64,000 nucleotides of DNA, from assembly GCA_038237225.1 (NCBI GenBank), contig JBBRYX010000012.1, forward strand, positions 1 to 64,000. Direction: 5' to 3'. Shown one piece after another: positions 42,984-51,310 of this stretch (its first letter is position 1; the number at the start of each line of letters is the position of its first letter). The notes beneath the pieces were generated by a model, which had not been told where the DNA came from, searched no databases, and worked only from the letters and a program-made list of their open reading frames with translations. The stretch comes from DASVUC01 sp038237225. Its GTDB lineage: Bacteria; Planctomycetota; Phycisphaerae; Tepidisphaerales; Tepidisphaeraceae. The position numbers were made by a program, and so were the translations under genes.

Positions 42984-43159
42984 CGGAAGCCGCAAAATCC
43001 GTTTTCTGGAACCGTTTCGATCATCACACCAGAATAAATCTTGAGGTGGATCGCGGCGTCAACCGGGCGATGGAGCTGGGCGCGTTTCTCGACGGCATTT
43101 CACATAAACGTTACGATCGCCAACGGCACCCCGTCTGAAGCGGAACGCGCCGTCAGCAT

Positions 43160-44020
43160 TTACCTCAGCTTCTCCCCCTCCTTCAATTCCCCTGGAACCC
43201 CATTCGGAAACATCTCCCCAATCCGTTGCTTAATCTCCTGCAACCTCGTCTCCGGCATCGGATGCGTTGACATGATTTCCGCCTGCCTCCCTCCCTTGCT
43301 CGCATCGCGGAGAACCTCCATCACCCGCAGCATCTGCCTCGGGTCATATCCCGCCTGCGCCATGTAGTTCATCCCGAACTTGTCCGACTCCGACTCATCA
43401 CTCCGGCTGAACTTCAACTGAAACATCTGGTTCGCCATCTGCGCCGCGGCCGCCGCCATGTAGCCACGGCGCTGGTCGTTGCTCGCCCCCACACCCACCG
43501 CGAGCGCCAGCGCACTCCCGAGTGATCCCTTTGCCATATGCTCGGCCGCGTGACGATTGATCACATGCCCGATTTCATGCCCCAGCACGCCCGCCAACTG
43601 CCCGGTGTTGTCCAGCCGCTTATACAACCCGCGCGTGATGAAAATTTGCCCGCCCGGCAGCGCAAACGCATTGATCGATTCCGGATCGCTCAGCAGATAA
43701 AAATGGAAGTTGCTGAAGTACGGACTCTTTCGCGCATCGCTGTTCTCGACGATCTGCCCGCCCACATCCGCCACCAGCTTCGCGTCCGCATTGCTTCTCG
43801 AATCCACCACCCCGCCCATCTGCTTCGCCATCTGCGGCGCCGCCTCCAGGCCCAGCGCCTTTTCCTGATCGACCGTGAGATTGACGTACTGCTTCTCCCC
43901 CGTCACCGGATTGATCTGCTTCTTCCCGAAGTACGCGACCACCGCCCCGATCGCGATCACGACTGCGATGATCAAGCGCGGATTGCACCCCATCCGACGT
44001 CGAGAATCTGGATAGCTCAT
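43160..44020 (-). CDS. M48-family zinc metalloprotease
   Basis: A 286-residue protein with one N-terminal membrane helix (RLIIAVVIAIGAVVAYFG). The active site LGHEIGHVINRHAAEHMAKG has HExxH, and the third ligand Glu is probably in SRSDESESDKFGMNYMAQAG; both are typical of M48 peptidases such as BepA/LoiP-like periplasmic quality-control enzymes. The C-terminal STHPMPETRLQEIKQRI block is also characteristic. Ends convergently with gyrB and starts 12 bases after the gene at 44033, suggesting cotranscription. Confidence 0.93.
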   Translation of the reverse strand: MSYPDSRRRMGCNPRLIIAVVIAIGAVVAYFGKKQINPVTGEKQYVNLTVDQEKALGLEAAPQMAKQMGGVVDSRSNADAKLVADVGGQIVENSDARKSPYFSNFHFYLLSDPESINAFALPGGQIFITRGLYKRLDNTGQLAGVLGHEIGHVINRHAAEHMAKGSLGSALALAVGVGASNDQRRGYMAAAAAQMANQMFQLKFSRSDESESDKFGMNYMAQAGYDPRQMLRVMEVLRDASKGGRQAEIMSTHPMPETRLQEIKQRIGEMFPNGVPGELKEGEKLR

Positions 44021-44032
44021 GCGCCTGTTGTA

Positions 44033-44794
44033 TCAGCCGGTCGCGGTCTCGCCAGCCCGCAAAGATTTTCGAAGCGCCTGTCGCGCCGCCTGCGAAGCCT
44101 TCTGATGCGCCAATTCGCAAGCGTAATCCACGCGAATCGTCCGGCGATACCCCTCGATCTTCTGCATCAGATCCACCTGCATATCCGCCGCCGCCAGGAA
44201 CGGCGCATGCAGCCGCTCCCACATCGCCATCACTTCCGCGAACGTCTGCGTGTTCCCCCGCCGCGTCCCCCGCGGCAATTCGCTCTCCGCCATCAATAGA
44301 CTTTGCGGCGGCAGCCTCCGCGCCAGATCATCGACCGACCGCTCCGTCGCATCCGGCAACGCCACATCCTCCGTCGGCACGATCACCACCACCCGCCCCG
44401 CGCCTACCGGATACACCGCGGCCAGAAACGTCTCCAGATAAAGCCCGCGCTCGCGCGCGAGCGTCCGAACCAAAACCGCCGGCGCGATCGACCCCCACCC
44501 CGCCACCAGCAATTGTCCGTGCGAGAAATTCTCAATCACCCGTTGCCCATCGAGGTGATCCGCCGCGCTCTCCGCCAGCAGATCCAGGCACACCTCCCCT
44601 TCCCCGCACCGCTGCCGCCGCTGCCGCCGCGCCTCCTGCAAGGGCATATAAATCCGCGACAGCAAATCAAAATCCTTATTCCCGAGCGCCACCTCCGCCG
44701 CCGACGCCAGCGTCGCCTCCGCCTGCAAGTACTCCGTTCGCACCAACTGCTGCTGCCCTAATTCGCACTGCGCCTGAAGATCATTCACCGTCAT
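44033..44794 (-). CDS. Hypothetical protein upstream of M48 protease
   Basis: A 253-residue soluble protein starting MTVNDLQAQCELGQQQLVRT. The N-terminal third reads like a TPR-type helical hairpin set (YLQAEATLASAAEVALGNKD). The middle has strand-rich blocks (GQLLVAGWGSIAPAVLVRTL, GAGRVVVIVPTEDVALP). No motif recognised. Twelve bases separate it from the M48 gene, so it may be translated from the same transcript. Confidence 0.65.
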   Translation of the reverse strand: MTVNDLQAQCELGQQQLVRTEYLQAEATLASAAEVALGNKDFDLLSRIYMPLQEARRQRRQRCGEGEVCLDLLAESAADHLDGQRVIENFSHGQLLVAGWGSIAPAVLVRTLARERGLYLETFLAAVYPVGAGRVVVIVPTEDVALPDATERSVDDLARRLPPQSLLMAESELPRGTRRGNTQTFAEVMAMWERLHAPFLAAADMQVDLMQKIEGYRRTIRVDYACELAHQKASQAARQALRKSLRAGETATG

Positions 44795-44845
44795 ACTTTG
44801 GATTCTACGACCCTCGCGCCCCCGCGCGTATCCACCATTTCCCCG

Positions 44846-45652
44846 TCACTCCGCCGGCAACAACACCGCATCATTCCGGTCCACCGGCGAAGCTTCCACC
44901 GCCGATGAATCGTTCTTCTTGTTGATGTAGATATTGTCCCCACTGATCCCCACCAAGGCGCTCTTCTCCCAATCCACGTGCCCATCGCCAAAGAGCACGT
45001 TCTGCCCATCCTTCTCGTGATTTTCGCTGTTCGCCTTCTTCATCACCGCCCACGGTGCTCCCGGCACCGCCGCCGTCACATCATCCTTCTTCTTAACCTT
45101 GTCCACCCCCGGATTCAGATCCGCCGCCACCGCAAGCTGCGAACTTACCCTGCTCGTCAGATGATACCCCGCCTTCACCGCCTCCGCATCCGGATACGGA
45201 TTGGCAAAGCTATACCCCAGGTTCTTCTTGTAGTCCGTAAAATTCGCAAGCGTCTGCGGATTCGCCTTGTCCGCCTCAAATACGTTGACATCGTTGTACG
45301 GACACAACATGCACACCGCCGGCAACTTTTCCACCCGCATGAGCAAAAACCACGGCGCCGTCAGATCGTTCACATCCGGCCCACCCGCCATAAACGCATC
45401 CGCTCCGCTCGCACCCGTCCCTTTCACCAGCGCCGCGCCCGGCACATATCGCGTCCGCGGATAGTTCCCATGGTTTTCATTGCAGTACAAGCTCACCGCC
45501 GCCCCGATCTGTCTCAAATTGCCGGCACAATCCGTGATATACGCCTGATGCCGCGCATGCTCGAGTGCCGCCAAGAGTAACCCCATCAGGATCGTAATAA
45601 TCCCGATCACCACCAGAACCTCGATCAGACTAAATCCGCGCGCGCGTTTCAC
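44846..45652 (-). CDS. Type IV pilin-like prepilin (H-X9-DG style)
   Basis: A 268-residue protein with prepilin signal RARGFSLIEVLVVIGIITIL: cleavage after Gly, methylated Phe and Glu5. A long globular part ends with NVLFGDGHVDWEKSALVGIS, the C-terminal 'FGDGHV' block typical of the prepilin-like proteins abundant in planctomycetes. They are thought to form pseudopili or surface fibres. GTG 45652 gives MKRARGFSLIEV; TTG 45673 and GTG 45661 are in-frame alternatives. Preceded by an attenuator-like terminator and a structured leader. Confidence 0.85.
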   Translation of the reverse strand: MKRARGFSLIEVLVVIGIITILMGLLLAALEHARHQAYITDCAGNLRQIGAAVSLYCNENHGNYPRTRYVPGAALVKGTGASGADAFMAGGPDVNDLTAPWFLLMRVEKLPAVCMLCPYNDVNVFEADKANPQTLANFTDYKKNLGYSFANPYPDAEAVKAGYHLTSRVSSQLAVAADLNPGVDKVKKKDDVTAAVPGAPWAVMKKANSENHEKDGQNVLFGDGHVDWEKSALVGISGDNIYINKKNDSSAVEASPVDRNDAVLLPAE

Positions 45653-45688
45653 AGCGGCCACTTTACATCGCAAAGCTTTTACCGCAAC

Positions 45689-45725
45689 AAAAAATGCCGG
45701 CCGTGGAGTGAACCACGGCCGGCAT
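45689..45725 (-). terminator. Attenuator-like terminator before the prepilin gene
   Basis: On the minus strand, ATGCCGGCCGTGG-TTCACT-CCACGGCCGGCAT is a perfect 13-pair stem followed by TTTTTTGTT. It is located between the structured leader and the prepilin start, 37 bases before the GTG. It would stop transcription before the gene unless prevented. Confidence 0.92.
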
Positions 45726-45840
45726 CGCCAGAAAGTGGGAAGGGGAGCGTCTCAGGCCCACCGGGGTAACCCGGCAAACCTCATCAGGCCCCGTCGCAGC
45801 CATCCATCCAGGACAACCACGCCGGTTGCGTTCTGCCTGA
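45726..45840 (-). promoter_or_regulatory. Switch-like structured RNA leader, unclassified
   Basis: On the minus strand TCAGGC (45840-45835) can pair with GCCTGA at 45789-45784 or with an identical GCCTGA at 45757-45752, giving two exclusive folds. Other helices are CAACC-GGCGT-GGTTG, CCGGG-TTAC-CCCGG, and GTGGG...CCCAC. The terminator follows directly. This arrangement resembles a riboswitch (expression platform after an aptamer). A GGGTTACC element is reminiscent of c-di-GMP-I aptamers, but the order of the other motifs does not match, so I leave it unassigned. Confidence 0.55.
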
Positions 45841-45885
45841 CCCACTTGATGTACGATTCAGGATTCGAGAAGCAAATTGAAAAGA

Positions 45886-46010
45886 ACAAAAACGTAAAAC
45901 GTAAAACCTAACAGGATATTATGGGTCCTTGTTACGTTTCACGTTTCTCTCTTCGTTACGTTTCACGTTTTACGTTTTCCCTCTTCGTCACGTTTCACGT
46001 TTCATCCCTC
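45886..46010. repeat. AACGTAAAACGTGAAACGT heptamer-word block
   Basis: Runs such as AACGTAAAACGTAAAACCTA on the left and GTTACGTTTCACGTTTCTCT, CGTTACGTTTCACGTTTTAC and CGTCACGTTTCACGTTTCAT on the right. The word ACGTTTY repeats every 7 bases, and the left and right parts are inverted. The right end touches the stop of the LptG-like gene. The word recurs at 62778-62815. Confidence 0.92.
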
Positions 46011-47148
46011 ACGTCTTCACCCGGTCCAATAACCAAACCGCAATCGGTCCAAAAATCAAAATCGGCACCCACGCCATAATCGCCGGCCAGCGGTCCATCC
46101 ATTCGCTGCCCGCCGGCGGAGTCCCGGCAACCTGCTGCGACAAAAAAATCGCCGTCATGCACGCCCCGCACAGCACCGCGCACTGCATGATCCCAAAACG
46201 CACCCGGCCCGGCTCCCGCGACAGCACGCTCGGCACCGCCAGCAGCAGCAGCACGATGTTGATCAGCCACTGCGTCAGCCGCGCGTGCTTCACGCGCAGC
46301 AGATCGATCACCCCATAACTCTTCGGCCGAGCTAAAAGCTCGTTGATCCGCGGCGTCGACAACAACTCCGTATACCCGCTGCTGTGATACAGCGAAACCT
46401 CATCCGGCGTCACATTGCTCTGATAAAACTCGCAAGCCGTCCGCCGCATCTCGCTCCCCACCTTCAGCCCCGTCACCAGCATCCCATTCTCCAGCCGCCA
46501 CCGTTTGTTCCGCGCATCCCAAAAAGCCTTGTCCGATGAAATATGCGAAACCGCATTCCCCTCATCATCCCGCTGAATCACATCAAAGTATTCCATCCAC
46601 GGCGCATCCTGCGGCGTCGCCGGGTGATAGCGCGAAGCGCGCAGGATCCCGTTCTTCTCATCCTGCATCGAAGGCAGCGCGTAAGTCCGGGCCCCCGCCT
46701 GCGAAACCTCATCGTGCTTTCGCGTCAGCTTCGGAATCATCTTCGGGATCAGAATCTCCTGATCCACCACCAGCAGCACCTGCATGAACACCGCTGCCAA
46801 AATGATCGGCATGCTGGTCCTGAGCAGCGGCACCCCCGCCGCCAGCGACGCCGTCAGCTCATTGAATCGCTGCATCCGGATCAACGTAAAAGCCGCCGCC
46901 ACCAGCGGAATAATCCCCGACAAATGCCCGAAGATCAGGAAGCACTGGTAAAAGTAATAGTCGACGATGCCCTTCAGCAACGTCACCGCAGACTCCACCC
47001 CGCCCGACCCCGACCGGTTCTGCACCTCGGCCAATTCATCAAAGTTGAACACCATGTCCAGCACGATATACAGCCCGATCAGCACCATGAAGCTGATCAG
47101 GTAGTTCTTGATGAAGTTCCAGAGGATGTATCGATCCAGAATACGCAT
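46009..47148 (-). CDS. LptF/LptG-family permease
   Basis: A 379-residue protein of the LptFG permease family, which with LptB drives lipopolysaccharide from the inner membrane. The start RILDRYILWNFIKNYLISFM and the block FGHLSGIIPLVAAAFTLIRM followed by QRFNELTASLAAGVPLLR are diagnostic (the latter is the cytoplasmic coupling helix). A periplasmic jellyroll-like domain lies in the middle, and two or three helices close the protein (WLINIVLLLLAVPSVLSREPG). Likely lptG because it is downstream of the larger relative. Adjacent genes do not include lptB. Confidence 0.88.
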   Translation of the reverse strand: MRILDRYILWNFIKNYLISFMVLIGLYIVLDMVFNFDELAEVQNRSGSGGVESAVTLLKGIVDYYFYQCFLIFGHLSGIIPLVAAAFTLIRMQRFNELTASLAAGVPLLRTSMPIILAAVFMQVLLVVDQEILIPKMIPKLTRKHDEVSQAGARTYALPSMQDEKNGILRASRYHPATPQDAPWMEYFDVIQRDDEGNAVSHISSDKAFWDARNKRWRLENGMLVTGLKVGSEMRRTACEFYQSNVTPDEVSLYHSSGYTELLSTPRINELLARPKSYGVIDLLRVKHARLTQWLINIVLLLLAVPSVLSREPGRVRFGIMQCAVLCGACMTAIFLSQQVAGTPPAGSEWMDRWPAIMAWVPILIFGPIAVWLLDRVKT

Positions 47149-47154
47149 GGGGGT

Positions 47155-47223
47155 TCGGGGTTCAGGGTTCAGAGTTCAGGGTTCAGAAACAGCCGTTCTT
47201 GCTGAACCCTGAACCCTAAACCC
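47155..47223. repeat. GGTTCAG heptamer-word block
   Basis: GGTTCAGGGTTCAGAGTTCA followed by GGGTTCAG on the left, and the inverse CTGAACCCTGAACCCTAAAC on the right, with CAGCCGTTCTTG between. Period 7. It occupies nearly all of the gap between the two Lpt-type permease genes. Confidence 0.92.
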
Positions 47224-47227
47224 TTAA

Positions 47228-48907
47228 TCACTGCCTGTTCATCCTCACACCTAAAACCGCCGCAATCACAAATGCCGCGATGTTGCCGCTCCAAATCAGG
47301 AAGATTCCGAGGTTCAACGGGTTCTTAAAGTTCTGATCGATCTTGTACGGAATGTTCGTTGCCGTGTGCTGCCCCGCCACGATCAGCGCGATGCACAAAA
47401 GTGCCGGCATAACGCTGAGCGCAAACGCGCTTAAAAAATTCCCGCTCCGGAACATCATCCCCAGCCAGCACCCCACCAGCACCAGGATAAGGCAGCTCAC
47501 CGCGAACGATGCCCGCGCGTGCATCTCGCTCTGGATCGCGTTGCCGATCTTCAGCTTCTCCCGCACCAGCGCCAGCCGATCCTCATGCGTCACTTCCCGG
47601 CTCGACTGAAAAAACTCCAGCCCCCGCGCCTCCAGCTTCGCCGCCTTCAACGTCGCCGGCACCACAAACGTCCGCAAGAACGAATCCCGGCTGCTCCGCC
47701 CTTCCGTCATTGTCGACGTCACATCCCGCAATTCGACATTGACCGTAATCTGATCATCCCCAAGCGCCTGACACGTCATCTCCAGCTCCCCCGCCTCCGC
47801 CGACTTGTAAAGCTTCCCCTCCCGATACTCCACAAACTTCGCCGGCCGCGCCTCCAGCTTCCCGCTCTGAAGCGTCACCTTCGCATTTACGGGAACGCTC
47901 ACCTCATACCGCTCCGTCCCCGAAACCATCTCCTTCGTCGCCGCCGTCGTAATGGTTCCATGAACGTCTGTCAGTAGCGCCGATTCCTGCTGCTGCCTCA
48001 CGATTTTGTGCATCTGCTCCTGCACCCGCCGGCTCTGGCTCAGGTCCTGATCCAACTGATGCAGCCGCCTGATGTCCATGAACTTCGTGTCCTCCTTGAT
48101 CGCCGATTGGATCGGCCAAGGCCCGTACTCCGTCGCCCGCATCCCACCCTGCGTCGTCTGCTTCTCGCTGAAGTGCCGGGGAAACATCGATCCCCCCTCC
48201 AGCTTCGCATCCAGCGTATACTCCTCCCCATTCCTGCTCGGCCGGATAAAGATCGTCGCCTGCCTGGCGAGATAGAATTCTTTCGGAATCTGTAGCTTCT
48301 GTTCCCCGGGTTTCACCGGCCCCTCTTCCTTCTCCAGCGACACGATCATTAACCCGCCCAGCGTCACCCGCTGCTCCTTCGGATGCGCGGGATCCACCGC
48401 CCCCACCGCCGCCTCCTGCGCAAACATCGTCCGATCCCCCGGCGGCAACTTGATCTGGTGTGTCCGCTCAATCTGATTCGCAATCAATTGCGCCAGATTG
48501 GAATAAATCACCCGCTCCACTTTCAACGTAAACACCGGCACAATGAAGCACAGGAACATCGAGCTGACGATGGCAACGATCAATCCCAACACCAGCGCCG
48601 GAAGCGCCACCCCGCGAAACAGCCCGAAGCTGATCCCCGCCGCCCGGCACGCGACAATTTCGTTATCCGCGCTCAATCGCCCATAAACCATCGTCGTCGC
48701 GAACAGCGCCGCGATCGGCAATGAATACGTCGTCATCGCCGGCATGAAATACGACAACATCTTCGCCGCCTGCGAAGCATCCAACCCATGCTCCGTCAAC
48801 GGGCGCAGCAACCCCCCAAAGCTCATGATCCCCGCCAGCGCCCCGCTGGTCATCATGAAGATCCTGAACAAGTCCTTGAAGATATAAAAGAAAAGCGTCC
48901 GACTCAT
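47228..48907 (-). CDS. LptF/LptG-family permease, larger paralogue
   Basis: A 559-residue protein, longer than the usual ~360 because the periplasmic region (about residues 120-460) is expanded. The N-terminus MSRTLFFYIFKDLFRIFMMT and the coupling segment ARLSADNEIVACRAAGIS (here GRLSADNEIVACRAAGIS) belong to the family. The C-terminal helices (FAVSCLILVLVGCWLGMMFR) complete the permease. ATG 48907 is chosen because the longer frame starts in the GCATGGGCG repeat. It is the first gene of a pair with the permease at 46009. Confidence 0.88.
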   Translation of the reverse strand: MSRTLFFYIFKDLFRIFMMTSGALAGIMSFGGLLRPLTEHGLDASQAAKMLSYFMPAMTTYSLPIAALFATTMVYGRLSADNEIVACRAAGISFGLFRGVALPALVLGLIVAIVSSMFLCFIVPVFTLKVERVIYSNLAQLIANQIERTHQIKLPPGDRTMFAQEAAVGAVDPAHPKEQRVTLGGLMIVSLEKEEGPVKPGEQKLQIPKEFYLARQATIFIRPSRNGEEYTLDAKLEGGSMFPRHFSEKQTTQGGMRATEYGPWPIQSAIKEDTKFMDIRRLHQLDQDLSQSRRVQEQMHKIVRQQQESALLTDVHGTITTAATKEMVSGTERYEVSVPVNAKVTLQSGKLEARPAKFVEYREGKLYKSAEAGELEMTCQALGDDQITVNVELRDVTSTMTEGRSSRDSFLRTFVVPATLKAAKLEARGLEFFQSSREVTHEDRLALVREKLKIGNAIQSEMHARASFAVSCLILVLVGCWLGMMFRSGNFLSAFALSVMPALLCIALIVAGQHTATNIPYKIDQNFKNPLNLGIFLIWSGNIAAFVIAAVLGVRMNRQ

Positions 48908-48920
48908 TTTCTTTTTACGT

Positions 48921-48974
48921 AGCATGGGCGTCTCGCCCATGTCTTCGGAACATGGGCGAGATGCCCATGCTACG
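48921..48974. repeat. GCATGGGCG-type palindromic repeat
   Basis: TAGCATGGGCGTCTCGCCCA and TGGGCGAGATGCCCATGCTA form an inverted repeat around TGTCTTCGGAACA. Same family as 22777-22832. It fills the gap between the LptF-like and aminotransferase genes. Confidence 0.92.
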
Positions 48975-48978
48975 GTGA

Positions 48979-50325
48979 TTAAAACACAACCTCTTTCGGC
49001 AACGCCGCGTTCACCGCTTCCACCGGCGCGCCCGCCCCATCATCCCCACCCGTCCCCAGCAGTTCCTTCACCACCCCCGCCAGTCGCTCCACCCCCGGCT
49101 CAATCGCCTCCGTCGGCACACTTCCAAAACACAACCGCAGATGATTCGTCGGGATCTTCCCACTCTCGTCCGGCTGATACGCATGATCCCCCGGCACATA
49201 CAACACGCCGCGCTCCACGCACAGGTTAAACATCGCACCCACCCCGCGCGTGTCCACACGCTCCGGCAACGTCAGCCACACATACAGCCCGCCCCGCGGC
49301 TTCGTCCACGAAATATGCTCGTTCGCCGGCATCCACTTCTCCAGCGCCGCCAGCATGATGTCCCGCTTCTTCCGATAATTCTCCTTCAGCTTCTGCACCT
49401 GCTTCTCATACAGCCGATTCTTCATCACCTCGACCGCAAGGTGCTGGCACAGGCTCGCCGATCCAAAATCATGATTCCCCTTCTGCTGCAACACCGCATA
49501 CAAAAGATCCGGCGGCATCGCCGTATACCCGGTCTTGATCCCCGGCGCAAACGGCTTGCTGAACGTGCACGCGATAATCGTGTGCGAGTTATCCGGATCA
49601 AACGACTTCACGCTTGGCAGCGCCTCGCCGTCATACCGCAGCTCTCGATACGCAGCATCTTCCAGGATCACGATCCGATGCTCCCGTGAATACCGCTTCA
49701 CAATCTCCACCAGCCGCCCGCGCCGCTCCATGCTCAGCGTCAGCCCCGTCGGATTGTCGAAGTAGCTCGTGCAATAAACCATCTTCACGCGCGACAGCCG
49801 CCCTTCGCGATCCAGCCGCTCGAGCAACTGCTCCACCGCATCCACATCCATCCCATTCTCATCCGCCGGCACCGCCAATACGTTCGCCCCAAAACTGGTC
49901 AGCGTGCCGGTATAGACGAAGTAGCTCGGATTCGCGGCGATGACGATATCCCCCGGATCGATCAGCACATCCCCGATCAGATACAGCGCCTGCTGCGACC
50001 CATTCGTGATCACGAAGTCATCCGCCGACAACCGCATCGTGCTCGCCGGCTTCCCCTCCAGCTCCTCCAAATGCTTCAGCGCCAGCTCCCGCAATTCGCC
50101 GAGTCCGTTCGTCGTGGCATATTGCAGCGCCGCCCGCCCGCGCCGAACATCCGACAGAATCGCCTTCGATGCCGCCGCCACCTCTTCCACCGGCAACGTC
50201 TCGAAGTCCACCAGCCCCGCCGCCAGATTAATCAGCTTCGGATTCGCCAGCGCCGCCGCGATCAACGCATTGATCGGCTGCTCCTGCGTCCGCCGCGCCT
50301 TCGACGATAGATTAAGTGTTTTCAT
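48979..50325 (-). CDS. PLP-dependent aminotransferase, class I/II
   Basis: A 448-residue enzyme of the fold-type I aminotransferases. ITNGSQQALYLIGDVLIDPG and ANPSYFVYTG line the cofactor site, YFDNPTGLTLS has the conserved NPTG, LEDAAYRELRYDG the cofactor-binding Asp and Tyr, and TFSKPFAPGIKTGY the Schiff-base Lys. The pattern is closest to 2-aminoadipate/multi-substrate enzymes of the LysN or MocR-C-terminal type. The amino acid used cannot be told from sequence. ATG 50325 is used; a GTG nine bases upstream is possible. Confidence 0.9.
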   Translation of the reverse strand: MKTLNLSSKARRTQEQPINALIAAALANPKLINLAAGLVDFETLPVEEVAAASKAILSDVRRGRAALQYATTNGLGELRELALKHLEELEGKPASTMRLSADDFVITNGSQQALYLIGDVLIDPGDIVIAANPSYFVYTGTLTSFGANVLAVPADENGMDVDAVEQLLERLDREGRLSRVKMVYCTSYFDNPTGLTLSMERRGRLVEIVKRYSREHRIVILEDAAYRELRYDGEALPSVKSFDPDNSHTIIACTFSKPFAPGIKTGYTAMPPDLLYAVLQQKGNHDFGSASLCQHLAVEVMKNRLYEKQVQKLKENYRKKRDIMLAALEKWMPANEHISWTKPRGGLYVWLTLPERVDTRGVGAMFNLCVERGVLYVPGDHAYQPDESGKIPTNHLRLCFGSVPTEAIEPGVERLAGVVKELLGTGGDDGAGAPVEAVNAALPKEVVF

Positions 50326-50489
50326 GGATTCCACAGCTCAAACGACCGAACCCTCCCATGCTACCCCCCCACACCCATCGCTTCAAATGCTGACGCGCTT
50401 CCGTCCGCCGCTTGCGCCTTCGCGGCGCGATTCGCATCTAAACTCCAGCTTTTTGAGCAACCGGACGACCACCTCGATATATTGACCTC

Positions 50490-51239
50490 GTGCCCCTCCC
50501 CCGGATCCTCTCCCACCTATTAGACTTCTGCTACCCCGGCGTCTGCGCCCACTGCAACGCCGCGTGCCCCGGCTCATCCACACTGTGCGACGAATGCGCC
50601 CAACAACTATCCGACCTCGTCTCTCAACCCGCCTGCCCCAAATGCGCCGCGCCCCTCACCACCGAAAACTCCCCCTGCCCCTGGTGCCAAGGCGCCGGTC
50701 TCACCCCCATCGACCACATCATCCGCCTCGGCATCTTCCACGATCCGCTCAAATCTCTCATCCACCAGATGAAGTACAACGCCCGGTGGCCTCTTGCCGA
50801 TTTTCTCGCCGATCATCTCGCCTCCCAACCGCGCACAAAAAACTTGACGACCCCAGACACCCTCCTCATCCCCGTCCCCCTCCACTACCGCCGCCAATTC
50901 TCCCGCGGGTACAACCAATCCGACCTCCTCGCCCGCCGTCTCAAGGAACAGTTATCCTGCGATCTCTCCCGCCCCATCCGCCGCATCCGCGACACGCCCA
51001 CCCAAACCCAGATGACCTCCCGCGCCGACCGCGAAACCAACGTCCGCGGCGCCTTCGCCCTCAAGCGCCGCCACAAGTCGATCGAAAACCGCCCCATCAT
51101 CATCGTCGACGACGTCTTCACCACCGGCGCCACCCTCCGCGCCGTCGCCCGCACCTTAAAGCAAGGCAACCCCTCCTCCATCAGCGCCATCGTATTAGCA
51201 ATCGCCGACCCCCGCCGCCGCGATTTCCAGTCTATATAG
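50490..51239 (+). CDS. ComF-family phosphoribosyltransferase-like protein
   Basis: A 249-residue protein starting at GTG 50490. A zinc-finger-like N-terminus (CYPGVCAHCNAACPG...CDECAQQL...CPKCAAPL...CPWCQG) is followed by FHDPLKSLIHQMKYNARWPL and the phosphoribosyltransferase motif PIIIVDDVFTTGATLRAV. ComF proteins take part in natural DNA uptake in some bacteria. A ComEA-like gene is at 11977. The neighbours are unrelated. Confidence 0.93.
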   Translation: MPLPRILSHLLDFCYPGVCAHCNAACPGSSTLCDECAQQLSDLVSQPACPKCAAPLTTENSPCPWCQGAGLTPIDHIIRLGIFHDPLKSLIHQMKYNARWPLADFLADHLASQPRTKNLTTPDTLLIPVPLHYRRQFSRGYNQSDLLARRLKEQLSCDLSRPIRRIRDTPTQTQMTSRADRETNVRGAFALKRRHKSIENRPIIIVDDVFTTGATLRAVARTLKQGNPSSISAIVLAIADPRRRDFQSI

Positions 51240-51310
51240 CGCCTGAGCCCATCACTTCCCCCGCACCACGGGCATCCTGCCCGTGCTCCCAATCCACCCA
51301 TCAAAAAAAA

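Noticed and set aside
45726..45840. c-di-GMP-I, c-di-AMP, TPP or cobalamin riboswitch assignment
   Set aside because: Single motifs resemble these classes, but the order and spacing do not fit any of them by eye. Left as unclassified.
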